A DNA stretch of 64,000 bases from Bacteroidales bacterium (GCA_017477425.1 JAFUVT010000031.1:1-64000), one strand, 5' to 3'; shown: positions 16,245 to 25,419, counted from the first letter of the stretch. Numbers and translations are program-made. The notes: generated by a model from the letters alone, not told the origin.

Positions 16245-17342
16245 ATGAACGAACAACCTATCATCTTCATCCTCGACGCGGGCGGCACGGGATTCAAGTT
16301 CTCGGCCGTGCAAGACTCGCGCGAAATCATCGAGCCTTTCACCATCCCTTCGGCGGCCCCTACGCTTGAGGAGGTGCTGCAAAAACTCATCACCGGCTTC
16401 CACGAATGCGAAACACGCTGCGGTGCAAAGGCCTCGGCCATCAGCTTCTGCTTCCCTGGTCCCGCCGACTATCCCAACGGCATCATCGGCGACTTGGAGA
16501 ACCTGCCTTCCTTCAGAGGCGGCGTCCCGCTGAAAGCCATGCTCGAAAACGAGTTTCATATCCCCGTCTACATCAACAACGACGGCGACCTGTTTGCCTA
16601 CGGCGAGGCTTTGAACGGCCTGCTGCCCGAGGTGAACAACATGCTGGAGCAGCAGGGCAACCCAAAACGCTACAAGAACTTGCTCGGCGTGACCCTCGGC
16701 ACGGGATTTGGCGGAGGCATTGTTATTAATAAGGTGTTGCTCAACGGCGACAACTCGGCCGGCGGCGAAATCAACCGCCACCGCAACCCGCTCTATCACG
16801 ACACCAGCGCCGAAGACAGCATCAGCATCCGTGCCGTGCGCCGCGTGTACGGTCGCGAAGCCCACATCGAGTTTGACGACACGCCCCAGCCTTTCGACAT
16901 CTACAGAATCGCCATGGGGCAACTGCCTGGCGACAAGGAAGCCGCGCTGAAGGCCTGGGATGAGCTGGCCACAGCCTTGGCCGATGTTCTAGCCAACGCC
17001 ATCTCACTCATCGACGGCATCATCGTCATCGGAGGTGGCCTATCGGGGGCTTGGCCCGTCTTCATGCCCATGCTCATCAAGAAGATGAACGAGCCTTTCA
17101 CTGGCCTCAACGGGAAACCTTTGAGCCGCATGGAGACCGAAGCCTACAACCTGATGGACGCCCAAGACATGATCCGCTTCACCGAGAAATCGGGACAGAT
17201 GGTCAAGGTGCCGTTCAGCGACCAGACGGTGTGGTACGACCCCACCAAGCGCGTTGGCGTGGGCATCACCAAACTCGGCACCACCTCGGCCGTAGCCATC
17301 GGAGCTTATGCTTTTGCTATGGAGCAATTGAAAAACGCATAA
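16245..17342 (+). CDS. ROK family protein, probable sugar kinase
   Basis: 365 residues. The N-terminal phosphate loop DAGGTGFKFS, the catalytic Asp in INNDGDLFAYGEA and the LGVTLGTGFGGGIV segment identify a ROK (repressor, ORF, kinase) fold protein. No helix-turn-helix is present, so it is a kinase-type and not a repressor-type member. The zinc-binding CxCGxxGC motif usual in glucokinase and N-acetylglucosamine kinase members is not seen, so the sugar is uncertain. It overlaps functionally with the exosortase-like gene only by operon position. A terminator follows at 17387. Confidence 0.82.
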   Translation: MNEQPIIFILDAGGTGFKFSAVQDSREIIEPFTIPSAAPTLEEVLQKLITGFHECETRCGAKASAISFCFPGPADYPNGIIGDLENLPSFRGGVPLKAMLENEFHIPVYINNDGDLFAYGEALNGLLPEVNNMLEQQGNPKRYKNLLGVTLGTGFGGGIVINKVLLNGDNSAGGEINRHRNPLYHDTSAEDSISIRAVRRVYGREAHIEFDDTPQPFDIYRIAMGQLPGDKEAALKAWDELATALADVLANAISLIDGIIVIGGGLSGAWPVFMPMLIKKMNEPFTGLNGKPLSRMETEAYNLMDAQDMIRFTEKSGQMVKVPFSDQTVWYDPTKRVGVGITKLGTTSAVAIGAYAFAMEQLKNA

Positions 17343-17386
17343 TTTTTTTCGTAAACTTATCAACAACGATTGTTGAAAAAAACACG

Positions 17387-17410
17387 CCCCGAAATTGCAT
17401 TTTTTCGGGG
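17387..17410 (+). terminator. Rho-independent terminator after the ROK gene
   Basis: CCCCGAAA pairs with TTTTCGGGG, followed by TTTGTTTTGT. A second dyad CAACAA-CGA-TTGTTG lies at 17361-17375. The rest of the gap before nrdJ (to 17502) shows no other clear signal, and no B12 riboswitch was recognised. Confidence 0.8.
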
Positions 17411-17502
17411 TTTGTTTTGTCGCTCTTTTATAATTTCGCAAACTGAATACGCTTGCGAGAACTGCTATTGTTATTGTTTATAACGCATTAAATATCAGCA
17501 AA

Positions 17503-20280
17503 ATGAAACCAAACCATACCCAAACGGAAATTGAAGCTGACCTGTTCAGTGGCCTTGAAGAGCAGGTTGAATCCACTCCATATGAAAAAATCATCGAGTC
17601 GCGAAAAAGCACCAGCTTTGCCGCCGAGCAACTGGCAAGTCAGGACGAGGTGCAGGTGGTTGAGAAGGACGAAAAGCCTGAGCCTCAACAGCCGAAAATC
17701 GAGTACCGCACCTACCCTTTGGAGCAGGTGAAAGAGGCCGCCAAGGCCTATTTCCACGGCGACGCGTTGGCTGGCGACGTGTGGGCCAACAAATACGCCT
17801 TGAAGGACAGCGACGGCAACATCTACGAACTCACTCCCGACGACATGCACCACCGCATTGCCCGAGAGATTGCCCGCATCGAGCGAAAATACCCCAACCC
17901 GATGACGGAAGAGGAGATTTTCGAGGTGTTGAAGGATTTCCGTTACATCGTGCCCCAAGGTAGCCCCATGACGGGCATCGGCAACAACTTCCAGATCTCG
18001 TCGCTGTCGAACTGCTTTGTCATCGGCAACAACGGCGAGTCGGATTCCTACGGCGGCATCATGAAGACCGACCAGGAGCAGGTGCAACTGATGAAACGCC
18101 GTGGCGGCGTGGGTCACGACCTATCGCACCTCCGTCCAACAGGCAGCCCCGTGATGAACTGCGCATTGACTTCCACCGGCGTGGTGCCTTTCATGGAGCG
18201 CTTCTCCAACTCGACCAAGGAGGTGGCCCAAGATGGTCGTCGCGGTGCCCTGATGATGACCATCAGCATCAAACACCCCGACTCGGAGGCTTTCATTGAC
18301 GCCAAGATGACCGAAGGCCGCATCACCAACGCCAACGTCTCGGTGCGCCTCACCGACGAGTTCATGCAATGCGTCAAGGAAAACAAGCCCTTCTCGCAAC
18401 AATATCCCATCGATTCGCCCAACCCGAAATATACTAAGGTGGTGGATGCCCGCGCCTTGTGGGACAAAATCATCCACAACGCGTGGAAGTCGGCCGAGCC
18501 CGGCGTGATGTTCTGGGACACCATCATCCGCGAGTCCATCCCCGACTGCTATGCCGACCTGGGCTTCAAGACCTTGAGCACAAACCCCTGCGGCGAGATT
18601 CCGCTCTGCGCCTACGACAGCTGCCGCCTCATCGCCATCAACCTTTACAGCTATGTCGACCATCCGTTTACGCCCCAAGCCCGCTTCAACCATCAACTTT
18701 TCTCGAAGCATGTGGCCATCGCACAACGTATGATGGATGACATCATCGACCTCGAAATCGAGAAAGTGGATGCCATTTTGGCCAAGATTGCCGCCGACCC
18801 CGAGGACGACGAAATCAAGCGCACCGAGAGGAACCTTTGGATGAACATCCGCGAGAAATGTCTTTTAGGCCGTCGCACGGGCATCGGCATCACCGCCGAG
18901 GGCGATATGCTCGCCGCCTTGGGCAAACGCTATGCCACCGACGAAGCCATCGCCTTCTCGACCGAGATCCAGAAACTGCTGGCTTACAACGCCTATCGTT
19001 CTTCGGTTAACCTGGCCGAGGAACGCGGCAAGTTCACGATGTATGACGCCAAACGCGAGGAAAACAATCCCTTCATCAAACGCTTGCGCGCCTTGGACGA
19101 AGACCTCTATCAACGGATGACGCGCGTCGGTCGGCGCAACATCGCCATGCTGACCATCGCCCCCACGGGTACGGTAAGCATTTGCACCCAAACCACCTCG
19201 GGCATCGAGCCGGTCTTTATGGTGGCCTACAAGCGTCGCCGCAAAGTGAACCCCAACGACAAGGACGTCAACGTGACCTTCACCGACGCGACGGGCAACT
19301 CCTTTGAGGAGTACAACGTGTTCCACCACAAGTTCATCACCTGGTTGGAAGTGAACGGCTACAACGTGGACGAAGTGTTGAAATACGACGACGAGAAGCT
19401 GAACGCCGTCATCGCGCAGTCGCCCTACTACAAGGCCACGGCCAACGACATCGACTGGGTGAACAAGGTGCGCATGCAAGGCTCGATGCAGCAATGGGTC
19501 GACCATTCGATTAGCGTCACCGTCAACGTGCCGAAAGAGACAACGGAAGAGCTTGTAAGTCAGATTTATATGACCGCTTGGGAAAGCGGTTGCAAGGGCA
19601 TGACCATTTACCGCGACGGCTCACGCGACGGCGTGCTGGTGGCCAAGGAAGAGAAAAAAGACGGTCCTTCGACAGGCTCAGGAACCGAAAGATCAGGAGC
19701 CTCAAAAGAAACCAAAAGCCGTCCCAACGACATCCGCGAGACGGCCGCTCCACCGCGCCCGAAGGAACTGGAATGCGATGTAGTGCGTTTCCAGAACAAC
19801 TATGAGAAATGGATTGCCTTCGTGGGCAAGCTGCACGACAAACCTTACGAGATTTTCCTGGGCAAGGCCGAGGATTTCTTCCTGCCTCCTTATGTCGAAA
19901 AAGGCATGATTATCAGGGAGAAAGCCAAGGGTGAGACCTCACGCTACGACTTCCGCTACACCGACAAGGGCGGCTACGAGGTGATAATGCAAGGCCTGTC
20001 GCGCTCGTTCGACAAGGAATATTGGAACTATGCCAAGCTGATTTCAGGTATCTTGCGCCACGGCATGCCCATCCAATATGTGGTCGAGCTGGTGGAGAAC
20101 CTCAACGTGGAAGAAGAAAGCATCAACACGTGGAAGAACGGCATCGCCCGCGCACTGAAGAAATATGTGCCTAACGGAGTGGTCGACGAAAAGGAAAAAT
20201 GCCCCAATTGCGGCGAGAAGCTGGTCTTCGAGGACGGCTGCAAGCACTGTAAGAATTGCGGCTATTCCAAATGTGGCTAA
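17503..20280 (+). CDS. nrdJ: Adenosylcobalamin-dependent (class II) ribonucleoside-diphosphate reductase
   Basis: 925 residues. Reduces ribonucleotides to deoxyribonucleotides with a thiyl radical generated by B12, independent of oxygen. Visible active-site elements: SLSNCFVIGNN (redox Cys), STNPCGEIPL (radical Cys with catalytic Asn and Glu), CRLIAINL (partner Cys) and PTGTVSICTQTTSGIEP. The C-terminus has a zinc-ribbon-like CPNCGEKL...CKHCKNCGYSKCG that can serve as the redox-active tail. The first 60 residues are a poorly conserved acidic extension. Between the catalytic barrel and the C-terminal part lies a low-complexity linker (about 720-750) made by an in-frame dispersed repeat at 19663. 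No nrdB-like gene is nearby, as expected for class II. Confidence 0.93.
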   Translation: MKPNHTQTEIEADLFSGLEEQVESTPYEKIIESRKSTSFAAEQLASQDEVQVVEKDEKPEPQQPKIEYRTYPLEQVKEAAKAYFHGDALAGDVWANKYALKDSDGNIYELTPDDMHHRIAREIARIERKYPNPMTEEEIFEVLKDFRYIVPQGSPMTGIGNNFQISSLSNCFVIGNNGESDSYGGIMKTDQEQVQLMKRRGGVGHDLSHLRPTGSPVMNCALTSTGVVPFMERFSNSTKEVAQDGRRGALMMTISIKHPDSEAFIDAKMTEGRITNANVSVRLTDEFMQCVKENKPFSQQYPIDSPNPKYTKVVDARALWDKIIHNAWKSAEPGVMFWDTIIRESIPDCYADLGFKTLSTNPCGEIPLCAYDSCRLIAINLYSYVDHPFTPQARFNHQLFSKHVAIAQRMMDDIIDLEIEKVDAILAKIAADPEDDEIKRTERNLWMNIREKCLLGRRTGIGITAEGDMLAALGKRYATDEAIAFSTEIQKLLAYNAYRSSVNLAEERGKFTMYDAKREENNPFIKRLRALDEDLYQRMTRVGRRNIAMLTIAPTGTVSICTQTTSGIEPVFMVAYKRRRKVNPNDKDVNVTFTDATGNSFEEYNVFHHKFITWLEVNGYNVDEVLKYDDEKLNAVIAQSPYYKATANDIDWVNKVRMQGSMQQWVDHSISVTVNVPKETTEELVSQIYMTAWESGCKGMTIYRDGSRDGVLVAKEEKKDGPSTGSGTERSGASKETKSRPNDIRETAAPPRPKELECDVVRFQNNYEKWIAFVGKLHDKPYEIFLGKAEDFFLPPYVEKGMIIREKAKGETSRYDFRYTDKGGYEVIMQGLSRSFDKEYWNYAKLISGILRHGMPIQYVVELVENLNVEEESINTWKNGIARALKKYVPNGVVDEKEKCPNCGEKLVFEDGCKHCKNCGYSKCG
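19663..19686 (+). repeat. Dispersed TTCGACAGGCTCAG element inside nrdJ
   Basis: GGTCC, the core TTCGACAGGCTCAG and GAACC reproduce the intergenic element with its palindromic ends. The reading frame is kept and the element codes for Gly-Pro-Ser-Thr-Gly-Ser-Gly-Thr in an interdomain linker. Confidence 0.75.
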
Positions 20281-20286
20281 TTTGAC

Positions 20287-21057
20287 CTACAATCCAGCAA
20301 ATAACGATTGAACATTTTCCGTCGTAATGGCAGCCAATTCTTCAACGGGAATTTGAAGAATATCGGCTATGCGTTGGGCAGTATGAACCAAAAACGCCGG
20401 TTCATTGCGTTTGCCCCGACAGGGCACGGGCGCCAGATAAGGTGCATCCGTCTCCAAAACGATTCTATCCAAGGGAAGGTTGGGCAGGAAGTCCTTCACG
20501 CCACAGTTCTTGTAGGTCGTCACGCCGCCCAAGCCAAGGTGGAAACCAAGGTCAAGATAGGCTTTGGCTTCGTCTTCCGTGCCCGTGAAGCAATGCATGA
20601 TGCCGCGCAAGCTGCCGTCTTGTTTCCGTTCAAGAATCTTCACCATCTTATCGAAGGCATTGCGGCAATGGATGGACAGCGGCAAACCTAGTTGCCTCGC
20701 CCAATCCAATTGGGTCTCGAAGGCATCCAATTGTTGTGTTTCGAAGGTTGCATCCCAATAAAAATCGAGGCCTACCTCCCCTACTCCAACATAAATGCCG
20801 CGCTCCAACTCCTTCTCCATCACGGTCAGCACCTCTTTGTAGTCTTCCTTGACTTCCTCAGGCTGCAAGCCCATCATCACGCGGGTACAATCGGGGTATT
20901 GCTCATGCAATTCAAGCATCGGCGCGATGGTCGAGGCATCCACATTGGGCAGGAGCATCATCTTTACGCCTGCTTCCAAGGCACGTTGAACGGTCTCGTT
21001 CCTATCGAGGCTGAACTGGTGGTCGTAGATATGCGTATGGGTGTCAACGAGATACAT
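20287..21057 (-). CDS. tatD: TatD family metal-dependent hydrolase
   Basis: 256 residues. TIM-barrel metallohydrolase; TatD proteins act as DNases (3'-5' exonuclease) in the cytoplasm. Metal ligands visible: DTHTHIYD, Glu in GVGEVGLDFYWD, His in SIHCRNA, His in HCFTG and Asp in ETDAPYL. The ATG at 21057 was preferred over an in-frame TTG six bases upstream. It begins three bases after the hflX stop, as the last gene of trpS-hflX-tatD. Confidence 0.93.
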   Translation of the reverse strand: MYLVDTHTHIYDHQFSLDRNETVQRALEAGVKMMLLPNVDASTIAPMLELHEQYPDCTRVMMGLQPEEVKEDYKEVLTVMEKELERGIYVGVGEVGLDFYWDATFETQQLDAFETQLDWARQLGLPLSIHCRNAFDKMVKILERKQDGSLRGIMHCFTGTEDEAKAYLDLGFHLGLGGVTTYKNCGVKDFLPNLPLDRIVLETDAPYLAPVPCRGKRNEPAFLVHTAQRIADILQIPVEELAAITTENVQSLFAGL

Positions 21058-21059
21058 GG

Positions 21060-22253
21060 TCAATACAAAAAGTTGTCATAAGGATACCGAATGGCGTGCA
21101 TATCACGGATTTCCTTATATAGCAAATCCCTGAATTCCTGATAATTGTCGCGGTTCTTGGCGGAGATGAAGATGCAGTTTTCGTTCATCTTGGCCATCCA
21201 GGTCTGTTTCAGCTCATCGTAGGAAACATTGCGTTTGGTGGCGGGCGTCAGGTCGTCAGGGTCTCTCTCCTCCCATGTGTAGGCATCGGTCTTGTTGAAG
21301 ACGACGATGGTCTTCTTGTCGGCACAGCCCAACTCGGCCAGCGTTTGGTTCACCACCTCCATCTGCGCCTCGAAGTCGGGATGCGAGATGTCGACAACAT
21401 GGAGCAAGATGTCCGACTCACGCACCTCATCCAAAGTGGATTTGAACGACTCCACCAAATGATGCGGCAACTTGCGGATAAATCCCACAGTGTCAGACAA
21501 CAAGAATGGCAGATTCTCCACCACCACTTTGCGCACAGTGGTGTCCAAAGTGGCGAAGAGTTTGTTCTCGGTATACACCTCCGACTTGCTCAGCAGGTTC
21601 ATAATCGTGGATTTGCCCACGTTGGTATAGCCCACCAAAGCCACACGGACAAGTTTACCACGGTTCTTGCGTTGCACCGTCTTTTGCATGTCGATGTCCT
21701 TCAATTTCTCCTTCAGCAAGGCGATGCGTTCGGTAATCAAACGGCGGTCTGTCTCAATTTGAGTTTCACCAGGGCCACGCATACCAATACCGCCCCGCTG
21801 ACGCTCCAAGTGGGTCCACATGCGGGTCAGGCGCGGCAAAAGGTATTGGTATTGCGCCAGTTCCACTTGAGCCTTGGCATGTGCCGTATGCGCATTGGAG
21901 GCAAAGATATCCAAAATCAAGCTGGTGCGGTCGATGACGCGGCATTCCAATGCCTGCTCCATATTGCGGGCTTGCGTGGCGCTGAGCTCGTCGTCGACGA
22001 CGGCAATCTCGATGTTCTCGGCCTTGATGTATTGGTGAATCTCTTCCAATTTGCCCGAACCAAGATAGGTCACGCTTGAAGGATGGTCCATGGCCTGCAC
22101 GAAACGCGCCACGGGCACGCCACCAGCGGTTTCGAGCAAGAACGCTAATTCGTCCAAATACTCTTCCGTGCGCTCGCGGCCCTGCTGTTTCGAGGCCACG
22201 GCTATGAGCACAGCACGCTCAGGTATTTTTTCGTATGTGATGAAATCGCCCAT
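21060..22253 (-). CDS. hflX: GTPase HflX (ribosome-associated)
   Basis: 397 residues. N-terminal HflX domain (about 1-195; GKLEEIHQYIKAENIEIAVVDDELS, GGIGMRGPGETQIETDRR) and C-terminal GTPase domain with G1 GYTNVGKST, G3 DTVGFI and G4 NKTD. HflX splits stalled or hibernating 70S ribosomes in related bacteria. The start codon overlaps the trpS stop codon by one base (TAATG), so translation is coupled. Confidence 0.95.
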   Translation of the reverse strand: MGDFITYEKIPERAVLIAVASKQQGRERTEEYLDELAFLLETAGGVPVARFVQAMDHPSSVTYLGSGKLEEIHQYIKAENIEIAVVDDELSATQARNMEQALECRVIDRTSLILDIFASNAHTAHAKAQVELAQYQYLLPRLTRMWTHLERQRGGIGMRGPGETQIETDRRLITERIALLKEKLKDIDMQKTVQRKNRGKLVRVALVGYTNVGKSTIMNLLSKSEVYTENKLFATLDTTVRKVVVENLPFLLSDTVGFIRKLPHHLVESFKSTLDEVRESDILLHVVDISHPDFEAQMEVVNQTLAELGCADKKTIVVFNKTDAYTWEERDPDDLTPATKRNVSYDELKQTWMAKMNENCIFISAKNRDNYQEFRDLLYKEIRDMHAIRYPYDNFLY

Positions 22254-23245
22254 TAGTACGCTCTAAATCCAATGATCTTCCTCACCTCGTTCAGCGTCTT
22301 TGCTGCGCTCTCACGGGCTTTTTCGGCACCCATACGGGCAATGCGGTCGAGGCGTTCGGTGTCCGACGAGAACTCGATGATGCGTTCGCGAATCGGGGCA
22401 ACGGTCTTTTCCAAATCCTCAGCCAGTTGTTTTTTCATGTCGCCGTAGCGGATGGAGCAGTCGTTCCATTTCTCATCGAAGAACTTCACCGTCTCAGGCT
22501 CGCTGACGATGCTCATCATCGTAAAGAGGTTCTGGATCACCTCAGGTTTGGGACTGTTGGGCTCGGTCGGGCCGCTGTCGGTGACGGCGCGCATCACTTT
22601 CTTGCGCATGGTCTTCTCGTCCTCGAAGAGGTAGATGCAGTTGCCGTCGCTCTTGCCCATCTTGCCGCTGCCGTCGAGGCCAGGCACCTTGATGGCGTCG
22701 CCACCGAAGTAATAGTTTTGCGGCTCGGGGAAGAACTCAATACCATAGATGTTGTTGAAGCGGCGGGCGCACTTGCGGGCCATCTCCATGTTCTGTTCCT
22801 GATCCTTGCCCACGGGCACCCATTTGGCGCGATGTTGCAGGATGTCAGCGGCCATCAAGGTAGGATAGGTAAACAAGCCAGCGTTCACATTGTCAGGCTG
22901 TTGACGCGCCTTTTCCTTGAAGGTGGTCACACGACCGAGCTCGCCGATGTAGGCGTTCATATTGAAATAAAGATACAACTCGATGGTCTCGGGCACGTCG
23001 CTTTGGATGTAAATCGTGGCCTTTTCGGGGTCGATGCCGCAGGCGAGATATTCAGCCAAGATGGTGCGTGCCGAGCGTTGTATGTTTTCCGGCTTGGGGT
23101 GCGTGGTCAGCGAATGCCAGTCGGCGATGAAGAAATAGCAGTTGTAGTCTTCCTGCATCTTCACGAAGCTGCGCACGGCGCCGTAATAGTTGCCGAGATG
23201 GAGGTTTCCGGTGGGGCGAATGCCGCTCAAAACGATGTCTTTCAT
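22253..23245 (-). CDS. trpS: Tryptophan--tRNA ligase
   Basis: 330 residues, class I synthetase. The HIGH-like motif is GNLHLGNYYGA near the N-terminus and the KMSKS-like motif is GKMGKSDGN at about 196-204. Charges tRNA-Trp with tryptophan. First gene of the operon with hflX and tatD; the promoter element TATCTTTG (23266-23273) overlaps the A/T tract of the terminator of the upstream RNase gene. Confidence 0.97.
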   Translation of the reverse strand: MKDIVLSGIRPTGNLHLGNYYGAVRSFVKMQEDYNCYFFIADWHSLTTHPKPENIQRSARTILAEYLACGIDPEKATIYIQSDVPETIELYLYFNMNAYIGELGRVTTFKEKARQQPDNVNAGLFTYPTLMAADILQHRAKWVPVGKDQEQNMEMARKCARRFNNIYGIEFFPEPQNYYFGGDAIKVPGLDGSGKMGKSDGNCIYLFEDEKTMRKKVMRAVTDSGPTEPNSPKPEVIQNLFTMMSIVSEPETVKFFDEKWNDCSIRYGDMKKQLAEDLEKTVAPIRERIIEFSSDTERLDRIARMGAEKARESAAKTLNEVRKIIGFRAY

Positions 23246-23265
23246 AGTTGGCAGTTATTTGGGTG

Positions 23266-23273
23266 CAAAGATA
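23266..23273 (-). promoter_or_regulatory. Promoter -7 element for trpS-hflX-tatD
   Basis: TATCTTTG on the minus strand, 21 bases before the trpS start; it abuts the poly-T tract of the preceding terminator. Confidence 0.6.
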
Positions 23274-23299
23274 AAAAAAACCCGCTTTGCAAAAGCGGG
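23273..23299 (-). terminator. Rho-independent terminator of the RNase E/G gene
   Basis: CCCGCTTT and AAAGCGGG pair around a three-base loop and are followed on the minus strand by eight T. Confidence 0.88.
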
Positions 23300-23331
23300 C
23301 TTTTCGAGGTTTTTTACGCGTGCAGTTTCCC

Positions 23332-24924
23332 TTACAGTTTGATTTCCTCGCCGTTGGCGTTGAGGAAGCTGTACTGCAGCATGTGGAAATCGGGCATCGA
23401 CTCCACTTTGAACGACCTGCCATATTTCTTGATCCACTTGCGGCGAATCGAAAACAGTCCGTTGATGCAGAGATAGGAATAGATGAACGGATGCACCTGC
23501 AAGGTGAGATGGTTCTCGTTTTGGTCAACGAGAAGGTACTTGAGGTGGTTTTCGATTTCGTCGACGAAAAGGATGGCGGGCCTGATTTTGCCCTCGCCAG
23601 CACAGACGGGGCATTTCTCTTGCACCTGCACTTCGGTCTCGGGACGCACGCGTTGGCGCGTGATTTGGATGAGGCCAAACGGCGTGGCTGGCAGCACTTT
23701 GTGCTTGGCACGGTCGCGTTTCATGGCCTCCACGAGTGCGTCGTAGAGCTGTTTGCGGTGTTTGGCTTCGTGCAAGTCGATGAAGTCGACGATGATGATG
23801 CCGCCCATGTCGCGCAGGCGAAGCTGGCGCGCGATTTCCTTGGCGGCCTCGAGGTTGACCTGGAAGGCGTTTTCCTCTGGTGTGTTGTCCTTGCTCAGCT
23901 TGTGGCCGCTGTTGACGTCGATGACGTGCATGGCCTCGGTGTGCTCGATGACAAGGTAGACACCGTTTTTGATGGTGACGATACGTCCGAAAAAGCCTTT
24001 GATTTGCTTGGCAACGTTGTAGTGGTCAAAGATGGGTTCCTTGCCGGTGTACAGTTGCACGATTTCGGCTTTTTGCGGCGCGATGGTCTGGATGTAATTC
24101 CTTATTTCTTCATAGAGGGTCTCGTCGTTGACGCGAATGGTGCTAAACGACTCGTTGAGCAAATCGCGCAGCATGACGCTGGTTTGGTCCATCTCGCTGA
24201 CCATCCTGCCGAAGGTGGTCATCTTCTTCATCTCGATGGTGCACTGCTCCCATTTGCCGATGAGCGACTTGAGGTCGGCGTCGAGTTCGGCCACCTTCTT
24301 GCCTTCGGCGATGGTGCGGATGATGACGCCATAGTTGTTGGGGCGGATGCTTTGGATGAGACGGCGGAGACGGTTGCGTTCTTCACTGCTGCGGATTTTC
24401 TGTGATACTGAAATACGGTTCGAGAAGGGCACGAGCACAAGATAACGGCCTGCAAATGAGATCTCTGCCGTGATTCTTGGTCCCTTGGTGTGGATGGGTT
24501 CCTTGGCGATCTGAACGGGAATCAAATCGCCCACGTTGAGCATATCGCTGATTTTCCCGTTTTTCGGGAGGTCGGGCTCAAGCTTGAGCTTGTCCATCGC
24601 GGCCTCTTCGCCTGCCACCACCATCTTCTTGTATTTCATGAGTGTGTGTGCCTGCAGGCCCAAGTCGAGATAATGCAGGAACGCCTCTTTGGGGTAGCCT
24701 ACGTCGACGAAAGCCGCATTGAGGCCTGGCAAAATCTTCTTCACCCGCCCCAGATACACATCTCCAACCGCAAATTGGTTGTTGGTCTTCTCTCTGTGAA
24801 GTTCTACAAGGGTGTTGTCTTCCAGTAGTGCAATGTCAACCTCCGAAGCGTGCGAGTTGATGACCAAGTCGCGCTCCACCGTCTTCACTTCTTCTTCAAC
24901 TTTTTCAAGTTTTTCTTCAGACAT
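23332..24924 (-). CDS. rng: Ribonuclease E/G family protein
   Basis: 530 residues, close to RNase G length, without the long C-terminal degradosome scaffold of E. coli RNase E. An N-terminal S1 RNA-binding domain is at about 40-130 (GDVYLGRVKKILPGLNAAFVDVG); the catalytic part has Asp residues in HVIDVNSGH and IIVDFIDL, and the zinc-link CPVC is at about 440. The enzyme would mature rRNA and degrade mRNA. It lies downstream of the HU and small ribosomal-type gene but is separated by a hairpin at 24973. Confidence 0.93.
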   Translation of the reverse strand: MSEEKLEKVEEEVKTVERDLVINSHASEVDIALLEDNTLVELHREKTNNQFAVGDVYLGRVKKILPGLNAAFVDVGYPKEAFLHYLDLGLQAHTLMKYKKMVVAGEEAAMDKLKLEPDLPKNGKISDMLNVGDLIPVQIAKEPIHTKGPRITAEISFAGRYLVLVPFSNRISVSQKIRSSEERNRLRRLIQSIRPNNYGVIIRTIAEGKKVAELDADLKSLIGKWEQCTIEMKKMTTFGRMVSEMDQTSVMLRDLLNESFSTIRVNDETLYEEIRNYIQTIAPQKAEIVQLYTGKEPIFDHYNVAKQIKGFFGRIVTIKNGVYLVIEHTEAMHVIDVNSGHKLSKDNTPEENAFQVNLEAAKEIARQLRLRDMGGIIIVDFIDLHEAKHRKQLYDALVEAMKRDRAKHKVLPATPFGLIQITRQRVRPETEVQVQEKCPVCAGEGKIRPAILFVDEIENHLKYLLVDQNENHLTLQVHPFIYSYLCINGLFSIRRKWIKKYGRSFKVESMPDFHMLQYSFLNANGEEIKL

Positions 24925-24972
24925 AGTGTTTTGCTTTTGGGGTTAACTTATTGATTATTACTTACAAAACAA

Positions 24973-25006
24973 TAACACAACAATGGTATGCGCCATTGCT
25001 GTGTTA
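24973..25006 (-). terminator. Hairpin between the 29-residue gene and rng
   Basis: TAACACA-ACAATGG pairs with CCATTG-CTGTGTTA. On the minus strand it is followed by TTGTTTTG, so it can terminate the upstream HU/29-residue transcript. Confidence 0.6.
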
Positions 25007-25032
25007 TCATCATGTTTAGGCTCAAGAAGAGC

Positions 25033-25122
25033 TTATTTCTTCTTGTGTCTGTCCTTTCTCAAGCGTTTTTTGCGCTTGTGTGTCGACATTTTGTGTCTTT
25101 TGTGTTTTTTACCGTTTGGCAT
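25033..25122 (-). CDS. 29-residue very basic ribosomal-type protein (AURKAIP1/COX24-like)
   Basis: The minus-strand frame reads MPNGKKHKRHKMSTHKRKKR and ends LRKDRHKKK; 18 of 29 residues are Lys or Arg or His-flanked basic. This matches the short conserved Bacteroidota protein annotated with the AURKAIP1/COX24 domain, related to mitochondrial mS38 and mycobacterial bS22, which lies near the decoding site helix 44 of the small subunit. It was too short for normal ORF calling. It lies 24 bases after the HU gene on the same strand, so both probably share the promoter at 25470. Which ribosomal protein name applies in this phylum is uncertain. Confidence 0.85.
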   Translation of the reverse strand: MPNGKKHKRHKMSTHKRKKRLRKDRHKKK

Positions 25123-25146
25123 AATATTGGGATTTTTAGTTGTTTC

Positions 25147-25419
25147 TTACTTGACAGCGTTCATGAAGGTCTTGGCAGGCTTGAAAGCCGGAATCTTGTG
25201 GGCCGGGATGGTGATGGCGATGTTCTTACCAATGTTACGGCCAGTCTTCTCAGCTCTCGTCTTGATGATGAAGCTACCGAAGCCTCTCAGATAAACGTTA
25301 TCACCCTTAGCCATGGCGTTCTTCACGACTTCCATGAAGTTCTCAACAACATTCTGGACAGCACCTTTTTCAATGCCGGTCTTGCTGGCGATTTCAGCAA
25401 CGATTTCTGCTTTTGTCAT
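25147..25419 (-). CDS. hup: HU family DNA-binding protein
   Basis: 90 residues, the standard HU length. MTKAEIVAEIASKTGIEKG, the dimer interface, VYLRGFGSFIIKTRAEKTGRN and the beta-arm with IPAHKIPAFKPAKTF are all present. A nucleoid protein that bends DNA. It has a strong promoter (25470-25477) and is followed by the 29-residue ribosomal-type gene. Confidence 0.97.
   Translation of the reverse strand: MTKAEIVAEIASKTGIEKGAVQNVVENFMEVVKNAMAKGDNVYLRGFGSFIIKTRAEKTGRNIGKNIAITIPAHKIPAFKPAKTFMNAVK

Noticed and set aside
17343-17502. B12 riboswitch upstream of the cobalamin-dependent reductase
   Set aside because: The gap is only 160 bases and most is terminator; no B12-box-like sequence was recognised.
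22427-23476. Plus-strand ORF opposite trpS
   Set aside because: Shadow frame; crosses the trpS promoter and the rng terminator.
23287-24405. Long plus-strand ORF opposite the RNase E/G gene
   Set aside because: Shadow of a conserved gene; crosses its terminator and has no recognised domain.
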